Positions 1-7,860 of a stretch of DNA of 20,407 nucleotides are shown here, piece by piece. Every line of letters begins with the position of its first letter. Position 1 is the first letter of the stretch. A program made the translations under genes and the position numbers. The notes under the pieces were generated by a model. That model was not told where the DNA came from. It did no database searches and saw only the letters and a list, made by a program, of their open reading frames with translations. Location: positions 1-20,407 of the forward strand of contig CAYGYT010000037.1 of the NCBI GenBank assembly GCA_964354215.1, in the 5' to 3' direction. Origin of the DNA: CAVRZR01 sp964354215 (GTDB lineage Bacteria > Actinomycetota > Coriobacteriia > Anaerosomatales > CAVRZR01).

Positions 1-1291
1 CCTGGCCTACGAACCGGTTCTCGAACTCGTCGGCGAACCGCAGGTAGGAGCGGTCGACCTCAGAGAGCGCTTCCTCGCCGACGATGGCGACCAGCTTGCG
101 CAGGTCGCGGCCCTGGGCGTAGGCGGCGTACAGCTGGTTGGCGACGGCGCGGTGGTCGTCGCGGGTCTTGCCCTCGCCGATACCGAGGTTCATCAGACGG
201 GACAGGCACGGCAGCGCGTCGATCGGCGGGAATACCGCACGACGGTGCAGCTGGCGCGACAGAACGATCTGGCCCTCGGTGATGTAGCCGGTGAGGTCGG
301 GGATCGGGTGCGTGATGTCGTCGTCGGGCATCGACAGGATCGGCAGCTGCGTCACGGAGCCCTTCCGGCCCTTGATGCGGCCGGCGCGCTCGTAGATGGT
401 CGAGAGGTCGGTGTACATGTAGCCCGGGTAGCCTCGGCGTCCCGGAACCTCTTCGCGAGCGGTGGAGACCTCGCGGAGCGCCTCGCAGTAGTTCGTCATG
501 TCCGATAGCACGACGAGTACCTGCAGATCCTTCTCGAACGCGAGGTACTCGGCGACGGTGAGCGCGCACCGCGGAGTAAGCAACCGCTCGACAGTGGGGT
601 CGTCAGCGAGGTTCAGGAAGAAGACGACTCGCTCGAGCGCGCCGGTCGTCTCGAACTGAGACATGAAGTAGCTCGCCTCGCGGTGGGTGATGCCCATCGC
701 GCCAAAGACGATGGCGAACTCCTCGCCGGACTTAACGCGTGCTTGTCGGATGATCTGCGCCGCGAGTTCGTTCGCGGGCAGACCCGAGCCGGAGAAGATT
801 GGTAGCTTCTGGCCACGTACGAGGGTGTTCAAGCCGTCAATGGTGGAGATACCGGTCTCGATGAAGTCGGCCGGCTTCTCGCGCGCGTAGGGGTTGATGG
901 GCGCACCCGTGATGTCGAGGCGCTTCTCGGGGATGATCGGCGATCCTCCATCGATCGGCCTGCCAACGCCGTTCAGCGTCCTGCCGAGGAGCTCGGGCGA
1001 CACATCGACCTGCGCCACCTCTTCGAGGAAGCGGATCTCGGTCAGGTCGACATCGATACCGCGCGTGCCCTCGAAGACCTGGATGACCGCAACGTCCCCG
1101 GCGACCTCGAGCACCTGTCCCGAGCGGCGAGCGCCGTCGGGCATGCGGATGGCGACCATCTCGTTGTAGGCAACTCCGTGCACGTTGTTGACGAACAGGA
1201 GCGGGCCCGTGACGTAGCTGATCGTCCGGTAGTCGGTGGAGAGCAGCGAGCGGGCGGGCGCCTCTGGCACCGCGGTCGTCTCGTTCGCCAT
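1..1291 (-). CDS. atpB: V/A-type ATP synthase subunit B (C-terminus beyond window)
   Basis: This is the non-catalytic nucleotide-binding subunit of the V1/A1 head, alternating with subunit A in the A3B3 hexamer on the cytoplasmic side. I translated 430 codons from the ATG at 1291; the family is about 460-470 residues, so only the last few dozen are missing off the left edge. In place of a true P-loop it has the degenerate SGSGLPANELAAQI typical of B subunits (about residues 168-181). The family signatures VPGRRGYPGYMYTDL and IYERAGR follow. Its ATG shares its A with the TGA of subunit A (TGATG), so translation is probably coupled. Also called NtpB. Confidence 0.97.
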   Translation of the reverse strand, partial: MANETTAVPEAPARSLLSTDYRTISYVTGPLLFVNNVHGVAYNEMVAIRMPDGARRSGQVLEVAGDVAVIQVFEGTRGIDVDLTEIRFLEEVAQVDVSPELLGRTLNGVGRPIDGGSPIIPEKRLDITGAPINPYAREKPADFIETGISTIDGLNTLVRGQKLPIFSGSGLPANELAAQIIRQARVKSGEEFAIVFGAMGITHREASYFMSQFETTGALERVVFFLNLADDPTVERLLTPRCALTVAEYLAFEKDLQVLVVLSDMTNYCEALREVSTAREEVPGRRGYPGYMYTDLSTIYERAGRIKGRKGSVTQLPILSMPDDDITHPIPDLTGYITEGQIVLSRQLHRRAVFPPIDALPCLSRLMNLGIGEGKTRDDHRAVANQLYAAYAQGRDLRKLVAIVGEEALSEVDRSYLRFADEFENRFVGQ

Positions 1292-3048
1292 CAGTACACC
1301 TCGATTCCGGAAACTTCGTCGGCGATCTTCGCAGCGAACTCGGGCATCATGGCCAGAGCCTCCTCGTGAGGCGTCGTCTTCATGGCGGCGATGTCGTCCT
1401 TGAGGGGAAGCTCGAGGATCTGGTGGAGCGATGCCCCGCGGTTCAGCGCGGCCACGGCCGCGTCGTAGAAGGCCATGATGACCTTGAGCATCCAGTACGC
1501 CTTCTTCGGCGGGCAGTATGCGTCGACTTCATCGAACGCGAACTGTTGCAGGAAGTCCTCACGCAGCATGCGAGCGACTTCCAGAATGATCTTCTCGGAT
1601 TCCGGCAGCGCGTCCGGACCGACGAGCTGCACGATCTCCTGCAGCTCCGTCTCCTTCTGCAGGACGGACATGGCTCGGTCGCGGTAGTCGATCCAGTCCG
1701 GCGCGACGTTCTCCTCGTACCAGCCACGAACCTGGCCGAGGAAGAGCGTGTAGCTCTTCGTCCATGAGATGGCCGGAAAGTGGCGGCGGTGAGCAAGCGA
1801 GGTGTCGAGCGCCCAGAAGGCACCGGTCACTCGCAGTGAGTTCTGCGTCATCGGCTCGGACATGTCGCCGCCGGCCGGGGAGACGGCTCCGACCATGGTG
1901 ACCGAGCCGGCACGGCCGTCTGCGTCGCCGCCGAGAGGAGTCACGCGGCCCGAGCGCTCGTAGAAGGCCGCGAGCCGGGTGGCCAGGTAGGCGGGGTAGC
2001 CTTCCTCGCCGGGCATCTCCTCGAGCCGACCTGAAACCTCGCGCAACGCCTCGCCCCACCGCGATGTCGAGTCGGCCATCATCGCGACGTTGTAGCCCAT
2101 GTCCCGGTAGTACTCGGCGAGCGTGACGCCCACGTAGATGGACGCCTCGCGCGCCGCAACCGGCATGTTCGAGGTGTTGGCCACGAGCACGGTGCGGTCC
2201 ATCAGCGGTGCGCCCGAGCGCGGATCTTCGAGCTCGGGGAACTCCGTGAGGACCTCGGTCATCTCGTTACCACGCTCGCCGCAACCCACGTAGCAGATAA
2301 TGTCGACGTCCGCCCACTTGGCAAGAGACTGCTGCGTGACGGTCTTACCCGTGCCGAAGCCGCCCGGAATGATGGCGTTGCCGCCAAGGGCGATCGGGAA
2401 GAACGTGTCGAGGATGCGCATGCCGGTCGTGAACGGCGTCGTGGGATCGAGCTTGCGCACGTAGGGGCGGCCTAGCCGCACCGGCCACTTCTGCGCCATC
2501 TTGAGCTCGGTACCGTCCTTAAGGGTCGCGATCACGTGGTCGATGTTGTAGTCGCCCTCGGCGACGATCGTCTTGAGCACGCCCTTCGTCTCGGGCGGGA
2601 CCATGACCTTGTGGATGATCGTCTGGCCCTCGGGCGTCGTGCCGAGGACCGTGCCGCCCACGACGTCGTCTCCCGCCGATACGGTTGGTGTGAAGTGCCA
2701 CAAGCGTTCGCGATCGAGCGCCGAGGCAACCGTGCCCCGCTCGATGAAGTCGCCGGTCTGCTCCGCAATGATTGGGAGCGGGCGCTGCACGCCGTCGTAG
2801 ATCGACGAGAGCAGCCCTGGCCCGAGTTCGACGGTGAGCGGTCGCTCGGTCGACTCCACCGGGTCGCCGCACATGAGACCCGAGGTGTCCTCGTAGACCT
2901 GGATGGTCGCGCTGTCGCCTTCGAGGCGAATGCACTCGCCCATGAGGCCTTCGGCACCGACGCGAACGATGTCGTACATCTTCGCGCCCATCATGCCGTC
3001 TGCCACGACGACCGGACCGGTGATCTTGGTTATCGTCCCGACTATCAT
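1291..3048 (-). CDS. atpA: V/A-type ATP synthase subunit A (catalytic)
   Basis: This is the catalytic subunit of the V1/A1 head, which hydrolyses or makes ATP. The 585 residues match the usual family length. The N-terminal beta-barrel begins MIVGTITKITGPVVVADGM. The non-homologous insert characteristic of A subunits lies roughly at residues 115-190. The P-loop GGFGTGKT is at 229-236 with catalytic Lys235, followed by the GERGNEM motif and the MADSTSRWGEALRE segment. The ATG at 3048 directly abuts the TAA of subunit F with no gap, and the stop overlaps the start of B. No frameshift or missing motif was seen. Also called NtpA. Confidence 0.98.
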   Translation of the reverse strand: MIVGTITKITGPVVVADGMMGAKMYDIVRVGAEGLMGECIRLEGDSATIQVYEDTSGLMCGDPVESTERPLTVELGPGLLSSIYDGVQRPLPIIAEQTGDFIERGTVASALDRERLWHFTPTVSAGDDVVGGTVLGTTPEGQTIIHKVMVPPETKGVLKTIVAEGDYNIDHVIATLKDGTELKMAQKWPVRLGRPYVRKLDPTTPFTTGMRILDTFFPIALGGNAIIPGGFGTGKTVTQQSLAKWADVDIICYVGCGERGNEMTEVLTEFPELEDPRSGAPLMDRTVLVANTSNMPVAAREASIYVGVTLAEYYRDMGYNVAMMADSTSRWGEALREVSGRLEEMPGEEGYPAYLATRLAAFYERSGRVTPLGGDADGRAGSVTMVGAVSPAGGDMSEPMTQNSLRVTGAFWALDTSLAHRRHFPAISWTKSYTLFLGQVRGWYEENVAPDWIDYRDRAMSVLQKETELQEIVQLVGPDALPESEKIILEVARMLREDFLQQFAFDEVDAYCPPKKAYWMLKVIMAFYDAAVAALNRGASLHQILELPLKDDIAAMKTTPHEEALAMMPEFAAKIADEVSGIEVY

Positions 3049-3381
3049 TTAGCCTCGCCTCAGCGTGATGTCGAAGCCTATCGCTCGCCTGATCAGGCGC
3101 GATAGGTACGCCCGGTGGTCTTCGCCCATCTCCAGCCGCTCCTTGATGGGAAGCGAGATGACGATGGGCCGGTAGATCGAGTCGATCTTCTTCTGTGTTC
3201 TCTCGTCGATCGCGGCCATCATCTTCTCGTTCACCGCGATGATGCCGCTCGAATCGTCGTCGAGCAGGGCGTTGAGTTGCTTGCGAGCCATGTCGTTCGA
3301 CTCGACGACCTGTACGTCGACTCCGGCAAGCCGGAAGCCGTCTGCCGTGTCGGGGTCGGTGAGGACGACGACCTTATACAA
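3049..3381 (-). CDS. atpF: V/A-type ATP synthase subunit F
   Basis: This is the small central-stalk subunit that binds the D subunit and helps couple rotation. At 110 residues it has the normal length for the family. It starts MYKVVVLTDPDTADGFRLAGV, the usual start of the family's Rossmann-like fold, and carries a GIIAVNEKM segment in the middle. The start codon is TTG (3381-3379), and the choice is supported by a strong Shine-Dalgarno sequence 7 bases upstream. The start overlaps the last 8 bases of subunit C. Its position between C and A is the standard C-F-A-B order. Called NtpG in Enterococcus nomenclature. Confidence 0.93.
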   Translation of the reverse strand: MYKVVVLTDPDTADGFRLAGVDVQVVESNDMARKQLNALLDDDSSGIIAVNEKMMAAIDERTQKKIDSIYRPIVISLPIKERLEMGEDHRAYLSRLIRRAIGFDITLRRG

Positions 3382-4462
3382 GGATCAACTCCCTCCTCAC
3401 GCGATCGGTCGGCATGCCGACCGATTTGCCCTTCACGATGATCCGCAGGTTCGTGATCTCGTTCTGCTTCGCCCAGAGGTAGGAGATACCGACGCCAATG
3501 CCAAGAGGATCGCCGATACCCAGCCTGAGCGAGCGACGCATGATGTAGTCCTCGAGCGCACGCTCAAACACGGAGATCGAGTTCTCCTCGATGAACTTGA
3601 CGGCCACATCGTCGAGCAGCTTGCCGTAGGGTGTGCCTCGCAGCCGACTGAGGACCTGGTCCACGTCGGAGAGCTTCGCGAGCTCCACGTAGAGCGGCTG
3701 GTGGATCGCCTGTCCGCCCTCGAGGAAGTAGTCCTCCGGCGTGAATGACTCCGTGTCCGCCTTCTGGAAGCGCAGGACCGTGACCAGGTTCATCGTGTCG
3801 ACTTGGATGCCGAGAATCTTGCGCGCCATGGTGATGTTCGCGCGCGACCTCACGAGCCGTTCCCGCGCCCAATCCGCGTAGTAGCGGTCGAGAGCGAGCT
3901 CCAGCTGAGCGAGGTCTCCTGAGGCCGCGAACTGCGCGTAGCCCTCGCGTAGGGCGTGGGCGAACGGAAGGCCCCAGGTGCTGGCTGTATCAACCACGTG
4001 CCGGATGTCCTCGGAAGCCGCAAGCGCTGTGAGGTCCACGGCGCTCAGCTGTCCCGCGGCAAGGAGACCCTCTTCGATCTCTCCGACCATCAGATGCATC
4101 TGCTTACCGCGCACGATCGTCTTGAGGTTGAACACGTCCCACCTGCCGAGCAGCGTCGTCAGGATGTAGGACGCCTCCTCGTTCAAGAAGCCGAGGACCT
4201 TCTGGTAGGTCCGAACCATGTTGTGCTTCAGGGCGTCATCCACGGCGGCTGCATCGCGCCCGCGGATCAGCGTCTCGTCCAAGTCGGGAGCGTACTCGGT
4301 GTCCATCAGCCGCTGGATGAACTGGCTGATGTCCGGCGCAGCGATGAGTTCGTCGAGAAAGGCACGCGAGAGCAGGTGGGACTTCATCCCGCGGATGCGG
4401 GCATTGGCGTACCCGTAGTCCTTGCCTGTCGCTCGCGAGGCCTCCCTGGATCGCGGACTCAT
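3374..4462 (-). CDS. atpC: V/A-type ATP synthase subunit C
   Basis: This subunit (called d in eukaryotes) is the funnel-shaped connector between the central stalk and the membrane K ring. The 362 residues are almost entirely predicted helix. Family signatures are YGYANARIRGM near the N-terminus, NLKTIVRGK around residues 113-121, and the C-terminal WAKQNEITNLRIIVKGK. The ATG at 4462 overlaps the TGA of subunit E in an ATGA arrangement. A second possible start, the Met at residue 26, would remove the conserved YGYANARIRG segment, so the longer form is preferred. Also called NtpC. Confidence 0.95.
   Translation of the reverse strand: MSPRSREASRATGKDYGYANARIRGMKSHLLSRAFLDELIAAPDISQFIQRLMDTEYAPDLDETLIRGRDAAAVDDALKHNMVRTYQKVLGFLNEEASYILTTLLGRWDVFNLKTIVRGKQMHLMVGEIEEGLLAAGQLSAVDLTALAASEDIRHVVDTASTWGLPFAHALREGYAQFAASGDLAQLELALDRYYADWARERLVRSRANITMARKILGIQVDTMNLVTVLRFQKADTESFTPEDYFLEGGQAIHQPLYVELAKLSDVDQVLSRLRGTPYGKLLDDVAVKFIEENSISVFERALEDYIMRRSLRLGIGDPLGIGVGISYLWAKQNEITNLRIIVKGKSVGMPTDRVRRELILV
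3389..3398 (-). promoter_or_regulatory. Ribosome binding site fixing the TTG start of subunit F
   Basis: Read on the minus strand this is GAGGAGGGAG, ending 7 bases before the TTG at 3381. It lies inside the 3' end of subunit C. It is the reason for accepting a TTG start here. Confidence 0.75.
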
Positions 4463-5037
4463 GAGAAGATGCGCTCCGCGACCGCGGCTTGATCGAGTTC
4501 GCGTACCTTCGCGAGCCGGTCCTCGAGCGTGTTTCGCCGAACGATACGGCCGCCACTCAAGACGACCGCAAGCCCGCCGGCCGTCGACAGATCCGTGGAC
4601 ATGTCACCGCCTGTGCCCATCTGTGAGAGGGTCGAGCGCGCGAGGTCTGCATCGGCCGGGTCCACTTGCACGGTGACGTCCCCGGTAACACCGGCCAGCG
4701 TCTCCTTGGCAAGCGCATCGAACACCCGCGGATACCGGTCGCTCGCGCGCACGTCCTTCAGCATGGCGCCCGCCCGCTCGAAAGCGTGCTCCACCGCCCG
4801 CTGCTTCACTGCCGCGACGCGCTTGCGCGCCTCGAGGCGAGCCGCGTTCACGTTTTGCGACGCGCGAGCGCGAGTCACGCGCTCTACCTCGGCCACGTGA
4901 GCCGCCCGGGTCGATTCCGCCTGCTCTTCTGCATCAGCGGCGATCACGTCGGCGTGGTCACGTGCCTCCTGGAGCAACTGCTCGCACTCGTCGTCGGCCT
5001 GTTGATCGAGCGCTCTGAAGATGTCCTCAAGGGCCAT
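4459..5037 (-). CDS. atpE: V/A-type ATP synthase subunit E (peripheral stalk)
   Basis: This subunit pairs with the H/G subunit in the outer stalk that holds the head still. The 192 residues fit the family. The first half (about 1-100) is a charged, Ala/Glu/Arg-rich helix expected to form a coiled coil; the second half is the globular head-binding domain, ending in the family-like GGRIVRRNTLEDRL segment. The ATG at 5037 has a GGGAGGAG Shine-Dalgarno about 7 bases upstream. A 39-base spacer separates it from K. Also called NtpE. Confidence 0.93.
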   Translation of the reverse strand: MALEDIFRALDQQADDECEQLLQEARDHADVIAADAEEQAESTRAAHVAEVERVTRARASQNVNAARLEARKRVAAVKQRAVEHAFERAGAMLKDVRASDRYPRVFDALAKETLAGVTGDVTVQVDPADADLARSTLSQMGTGGDMSTDLSTAGGLAVVLSGGRIVRRNTLEDRLAKVRELDQAAVAERIFS

Positions 5038-5076
5038 GGATCAGGCTCCTCCCGCATCGCGATTCAGCGGCACGTC

Positions 5077-5394
5077 CTAGCCGGCGATGAGGATCGCGGA
5101 GACGAAGCCCAGCAGGACGATGATCTCCGGCAGCGCCTGGAGGGTGATGATCCAGATTGCCGCCTCGGGGCGCTCGGCAAGGGTGCCGGCGCCGGCAGAA
5201 CCGATCTTTGCCTGTGCGTAGCCTGCGCCGAGAGCGGACAGACCCATCGCGAGACCGGCGGCCATGGCCTTGGCGGCCGAAGCCTGCCACGCCACAGCAG
5301 CCACTTCCTCCTCTTGCGCCAGAGCGAGTGCTGGCACCAGGAAAGCCGCTATGAACGTGCTGCCGAACAACCACCATGCGAGCCGATTCTTCAT
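5077..5394 (-). CDS. atpK: V/A-type ATP synthase subunit K (proteolipid ring)
   Basis: This is the membrane ring subunit that carries the coupling ion. The 105 residues hold a signal-like N-terminus (charged MKNR, hydrophobic core, ALALA about residues 22-26), then two membrane helices with a glycine-rich first helix (GLSALGAGYAQAKIG). The second helix has the ion-binding glutamate in LPEIIVLLGF, Glu90. It is thus the short two-helix type with a leader, like the Thermus ring subunit, not the four-helix type of Enterococcus. The residue after the glutamate is Ile, not Ser or Thr; whether H+ or Na+ is carried cannot be settled from this alone. The ATG overlaps the TGA of subunit I (ATGA) and has GGAGGTGA upstream. 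Confidence 0.95.
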   Translation of the reverse strand: MKNRLAWWLFGSTFIAAFLVPALALAQEEEVAAVAWQASAAKAMAAGLAMGLSALGAGYAQAKIGSAGAGTLAERPEAAIWIITLQALPEIIVLLGFVSAILIAG

Positions 5395-7367
5395 GCGCTC
5401 TTTTCACCTCCGGTTTTGGTAAACGGGCTGTACTCTTGCTTGCCAGTCTCGTAGAACTTCCCGAAGAACTCGAGGAAGTTGAGACGCAAAGCATGAATCG
5501 TCGGGCTGAAGGCCGCGATGATAAAGTTCAATCCGTGGAGAACGATGGCCACGAGGACCGCGAACACGATCATGACGCTGTTCTGGGACATTTCGAGGAC
5601 GATCTTGTTGACCGCCTCGGCGAAGATCGCGCCCGCGAGACCCACGGCCATGATTCGGATGTAGCTCGCCATATGCATGACGGACTCGACCGTCTCGACG
5701 ACACCCATGACGCCGCCACCCCTGACGGCGAAGACGAATCCCCCGAGGGCGAGAGCCGCGAACAGGAGCTGGCCCCAGACCGCCCACGAGCCAAAGTTGC
5801 TCGCGGCAAACGCGAGCACGACGACGACGGCCATCGCGACGAGGAACGTGAGGATGCCGGCCTTCTCCCACAGGTGGTGCCGGTTCTTGGTGCGAACCGC
5901 GTTGATGACACCCATCACGAGGCCGAGAAGCACCTGGATCACTCCGACGCCGATGGCGAGGTACATGAACGTCATGACCGATTCGACTCTGTTGAACGGT
6001 AGTTGGAGGGGCCCAATCGAGACGGTCTCGATCCAATCCAGCATGGCCGTGCCGAACACGTTGCCGAAGAACTCGCCGTAGACGAAGCCGAACACGATCA
6101 CCATCGTGGCGGCCGGTCCGAGAATCGACGTGGCAAGCTGGATTCCGGTGTTCTCGCGGAACTTCAACCTGAGCCAGAACACGATCCCAAGCATGATGAG
6201 GCCGTAGCCGACATCGCCCACGATCATTCCGAAGAAGAAGGGGTAGAAGATGAACAGCATGATCGTCGGATCGAGCGTGCCGTAGCGGGGTGTGCCGTAG
6301 ACGGAAAGCAGTTTCTGGAACGGCTCGATTCTCTTCGCGTTCCTGAGAGCCACAGGCGTGTCGCCGAAATCCGCTTCGAGAATCTCGGTCTGCTCAACGA
6401 TGATCTCGTCGCCCCACTCGGCGGCCATCGCCTTGCGCACGCTGTTCACGTCGCTCACGGGCACCCAACCCGTGATCACGAATGCATATTCGGTGCGGCC
6501 GAACTTGGGAATCGCGTTGATCTCGTCGATCTTGTCGGTGAGGACGTCCCGTACCGTCGTGAGCCTGAGCTGCCAGGTGTTCGACATGTCCTCGAGCTCG
6601 GATGAGACCTCCTTGAGGTCGGACGGCAGCGACTGGCGACGCTCCTTGATCTGGTCATACGCCACGTCGAACGGCACATCCTTGAACTCGCTCGGGAGGC
6701 GGATCTGGTTCACGTTCTCCATCGCAAGGAACTTGTGGACCGGCTCCGAGTACTGCCGGCTGAACACGACGATGACCGCCGTGGTCTCCTCGTCGACGTC
6801 GGTGGAGACGATCTCGCACTGGCGGTGCGTGAGCTTGTCGAGCTCGGCCTTGAGCTGCTCGAGAGCTCCCTTGTACCTGCGCTCGACGAGCAGGGCGACG
6901 GACTCGTATGCGCCCGTGGTGACGATCTGCTTGGCGAGCGGCTGGATCTTGTGCAAGATCGGCTCGTAGCGGGCCAGCAACGCGAGCTCAGCCTCGAGCG
7001 ACGTGTGGCTCGAGGCCAGTGTTGCCGTGCGGTCCTCGACCTCGTCGATGACCTTGCTGACTTCGCCGGTGAGCTCCTCACTATCCATCGAGTAGAGCCG
7101 CTCATACTCCCGCTTGCGATCCGCCGGCTCCACATGAGCGCCGTCATGGTGAAGCGCCCGCAGTATCGAGCGGACGCGTATGAGCTGGTCTTCCATCCGC
7201 TCCTGGTCGCGGCGCTGGCGGTCATAGACCTCCATCGTCTCGAGCGGCATCTCCCCCGTTTGGATCTTCTTGGTGAGATCCTCGATGTGGAGCGTTCCGA
7301 GTTCGTGAATGAGGCTCACGACGTCGAAGAAGTGCGTCTTCGGCCCGATGATCTCCACCTTGGCCAT
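5391..7367 (-). CDS. atpI: V/A-type ATP synthase subunit I (stator membrane subunit)
   Basis: This is the large membrane stator, equivalent to subunit a of F-type enzymes, providing the ion half-channels against the K ring. The N-terminal half (about 1-360) is soluble with coiled-coil stretches. The C-terminal half has about seven membrane helices beginning at IMLFIFYPFFFGMIVGD. The key conserved arginine lies in SYIRIMAVGL (Arg571 counting from the ATG). I start it at the ATG at 7367, giving MAKVEIIGPK, the usual N-terminus; the frame is also open to GTG codons at 7379 and 7388, which would add 4 or 7 residues and which sit closer to a GGGGG stretch, so the start is uncertain by a few codons. 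Length 658 is normal. Confidence 0.95.
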   Translation of the reverse strand: MAKVEIIGPKTHFFDVVSLIHELGTLHIEDLTKKIQTGEMPLETMEVYDRQRRDQERMEDQLIRVRSILRALHHDGAHVEPADRKREYERLYSMDSEELTGEVSKVIDEVEDRTATLASSHTSLEAELALLARYEPILHKIQPLAKQIVTTGAYESVALLVERRYKGALEQLKAELDKLTHRQCEIVSTDVDEETTAVIVVFSRQYSEPVHKFLAMENVNQIRLPSEFKDVPFDVAYDQIKERRQSLPSDLKEVSSELEDMSNTWQLRLTTVRDVLTDKIDEINAIPKFGRTEYAFVITGWVPVSDVNSVRKAMAAEWGDEIIVEQTEILEADFGDTPVALRNAKRIEPFQKLLSVYGTPRYGTLDPTIMLFIFYPFFFGMIVGDVGYGLIMLGIVFWLRLKFRENTGIQLATSILGPAATMVIVFGFVYGEFFGNVFGTAMLDWIETVSIGPLQLPFNRVESVMTFMYLAIGVGVIQVLLGLVMGVINAVRTKNRHHLWEKAGILTFLVAMAVVVVLAFAASNFGSWAVWGQLLFAALALGGFVFAVRGGGVMGVVETVESVMHMASYIRIMAVGLAGAIFAEAVNKIVLEMSQNSVMIVFAVLVAIVLHGLNFIIAAFSPTIHALRLNFLEFFGKFYETGKQEYSPFTKTGGEKSA

Positions 7368-7419
7368 TGGGACAAGCACCCGCCACACCCCCTGTCAGAC
7401 CGTTTGCGCGGTCCACTCG

Positions 7420-7788
7420 TCAGACAGTCAGCACCGTGTCAACGATGAAGACCGCCGCGGCATCCGTGCGTTCGGCAAGGAGGCGCTCGAGGCTATCGGC
7501 CTCTGCCTTTGCGTCCGCCTTGATCTGCGTGATCTCCCGGTCGACTTCTTCCAGCACCTGCTTCTCGCGATCGCGGGCTAGAGTCTGCGACTCCTCTTCG
7601 GCTCTCGCGACGACATCGACCGCCTTCTTCCGGGCCGCAGACACGATCTCCTCGGCCTCCCGCTTCGAAGCGAGCACCCGGCCCGAGATCTCCATCTCTT
7701 TCTCGCGAATGAGATGCAGCGGCGAATGGGCATCCGACTCGATGGTCTCTTGATGGAACTTCAGCTCTTCCAGAACTTTCTCGTCCAC
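7420..7788 (-). CDS. V/A-type ATP synthase subunit H/G (peripheral stalk coiled coil)
   Basis: This first gene of the ATP synthase operon encodes 122 residues, nearly all charged helix (REKEMEISGRVLASKREAEE and following), as expected for the long coiled-coil partner of subunit E in the outer stalk. The family is short and weakly conserved, so identification rests on composition, length and position directly ahead of subunit I. The frame is open for another 17 codons upstream to 7839, but the GTG at 7788 is preceded by a very strong Shine-Dalgarno and gives the natural N-terminus DEKVLEELKF. Called AhaH or NtpF in other systems. Confidence 0.85.
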   Translation of the reverse strand: MDEKVLEELKFHQETIESDAHSPLHLIREKEMEISGRVLASKREAEEIVSAARKKAVDVVARAEEESQTLARDREKQVLEEVDREITQIKADAKAEADSLERLLAERTDAAAVFIVDTVLTV

Positions 7789-7792
7789 TAAG

Positions 7793-7803
7793 CCCTCCCT
7801 CCT
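7793..7803 (-). promoter_or_regulatory. Ribosome binding site fixing the GTG start of subunit H
   Basis: The minus strand reads AGGAGGGAGGG, ending 4 bases before the GTG at 7788, with its GGAGG core at about the ideal spacing. It argues against the longer open frame starting at 7839. Confidence 0.7.
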
Positions 7804-7860
7804 GGCACCCGGAACCGCGCGCCACCCAGCGCAGGTCACTCAGTCCCGTACCGCTCATTT

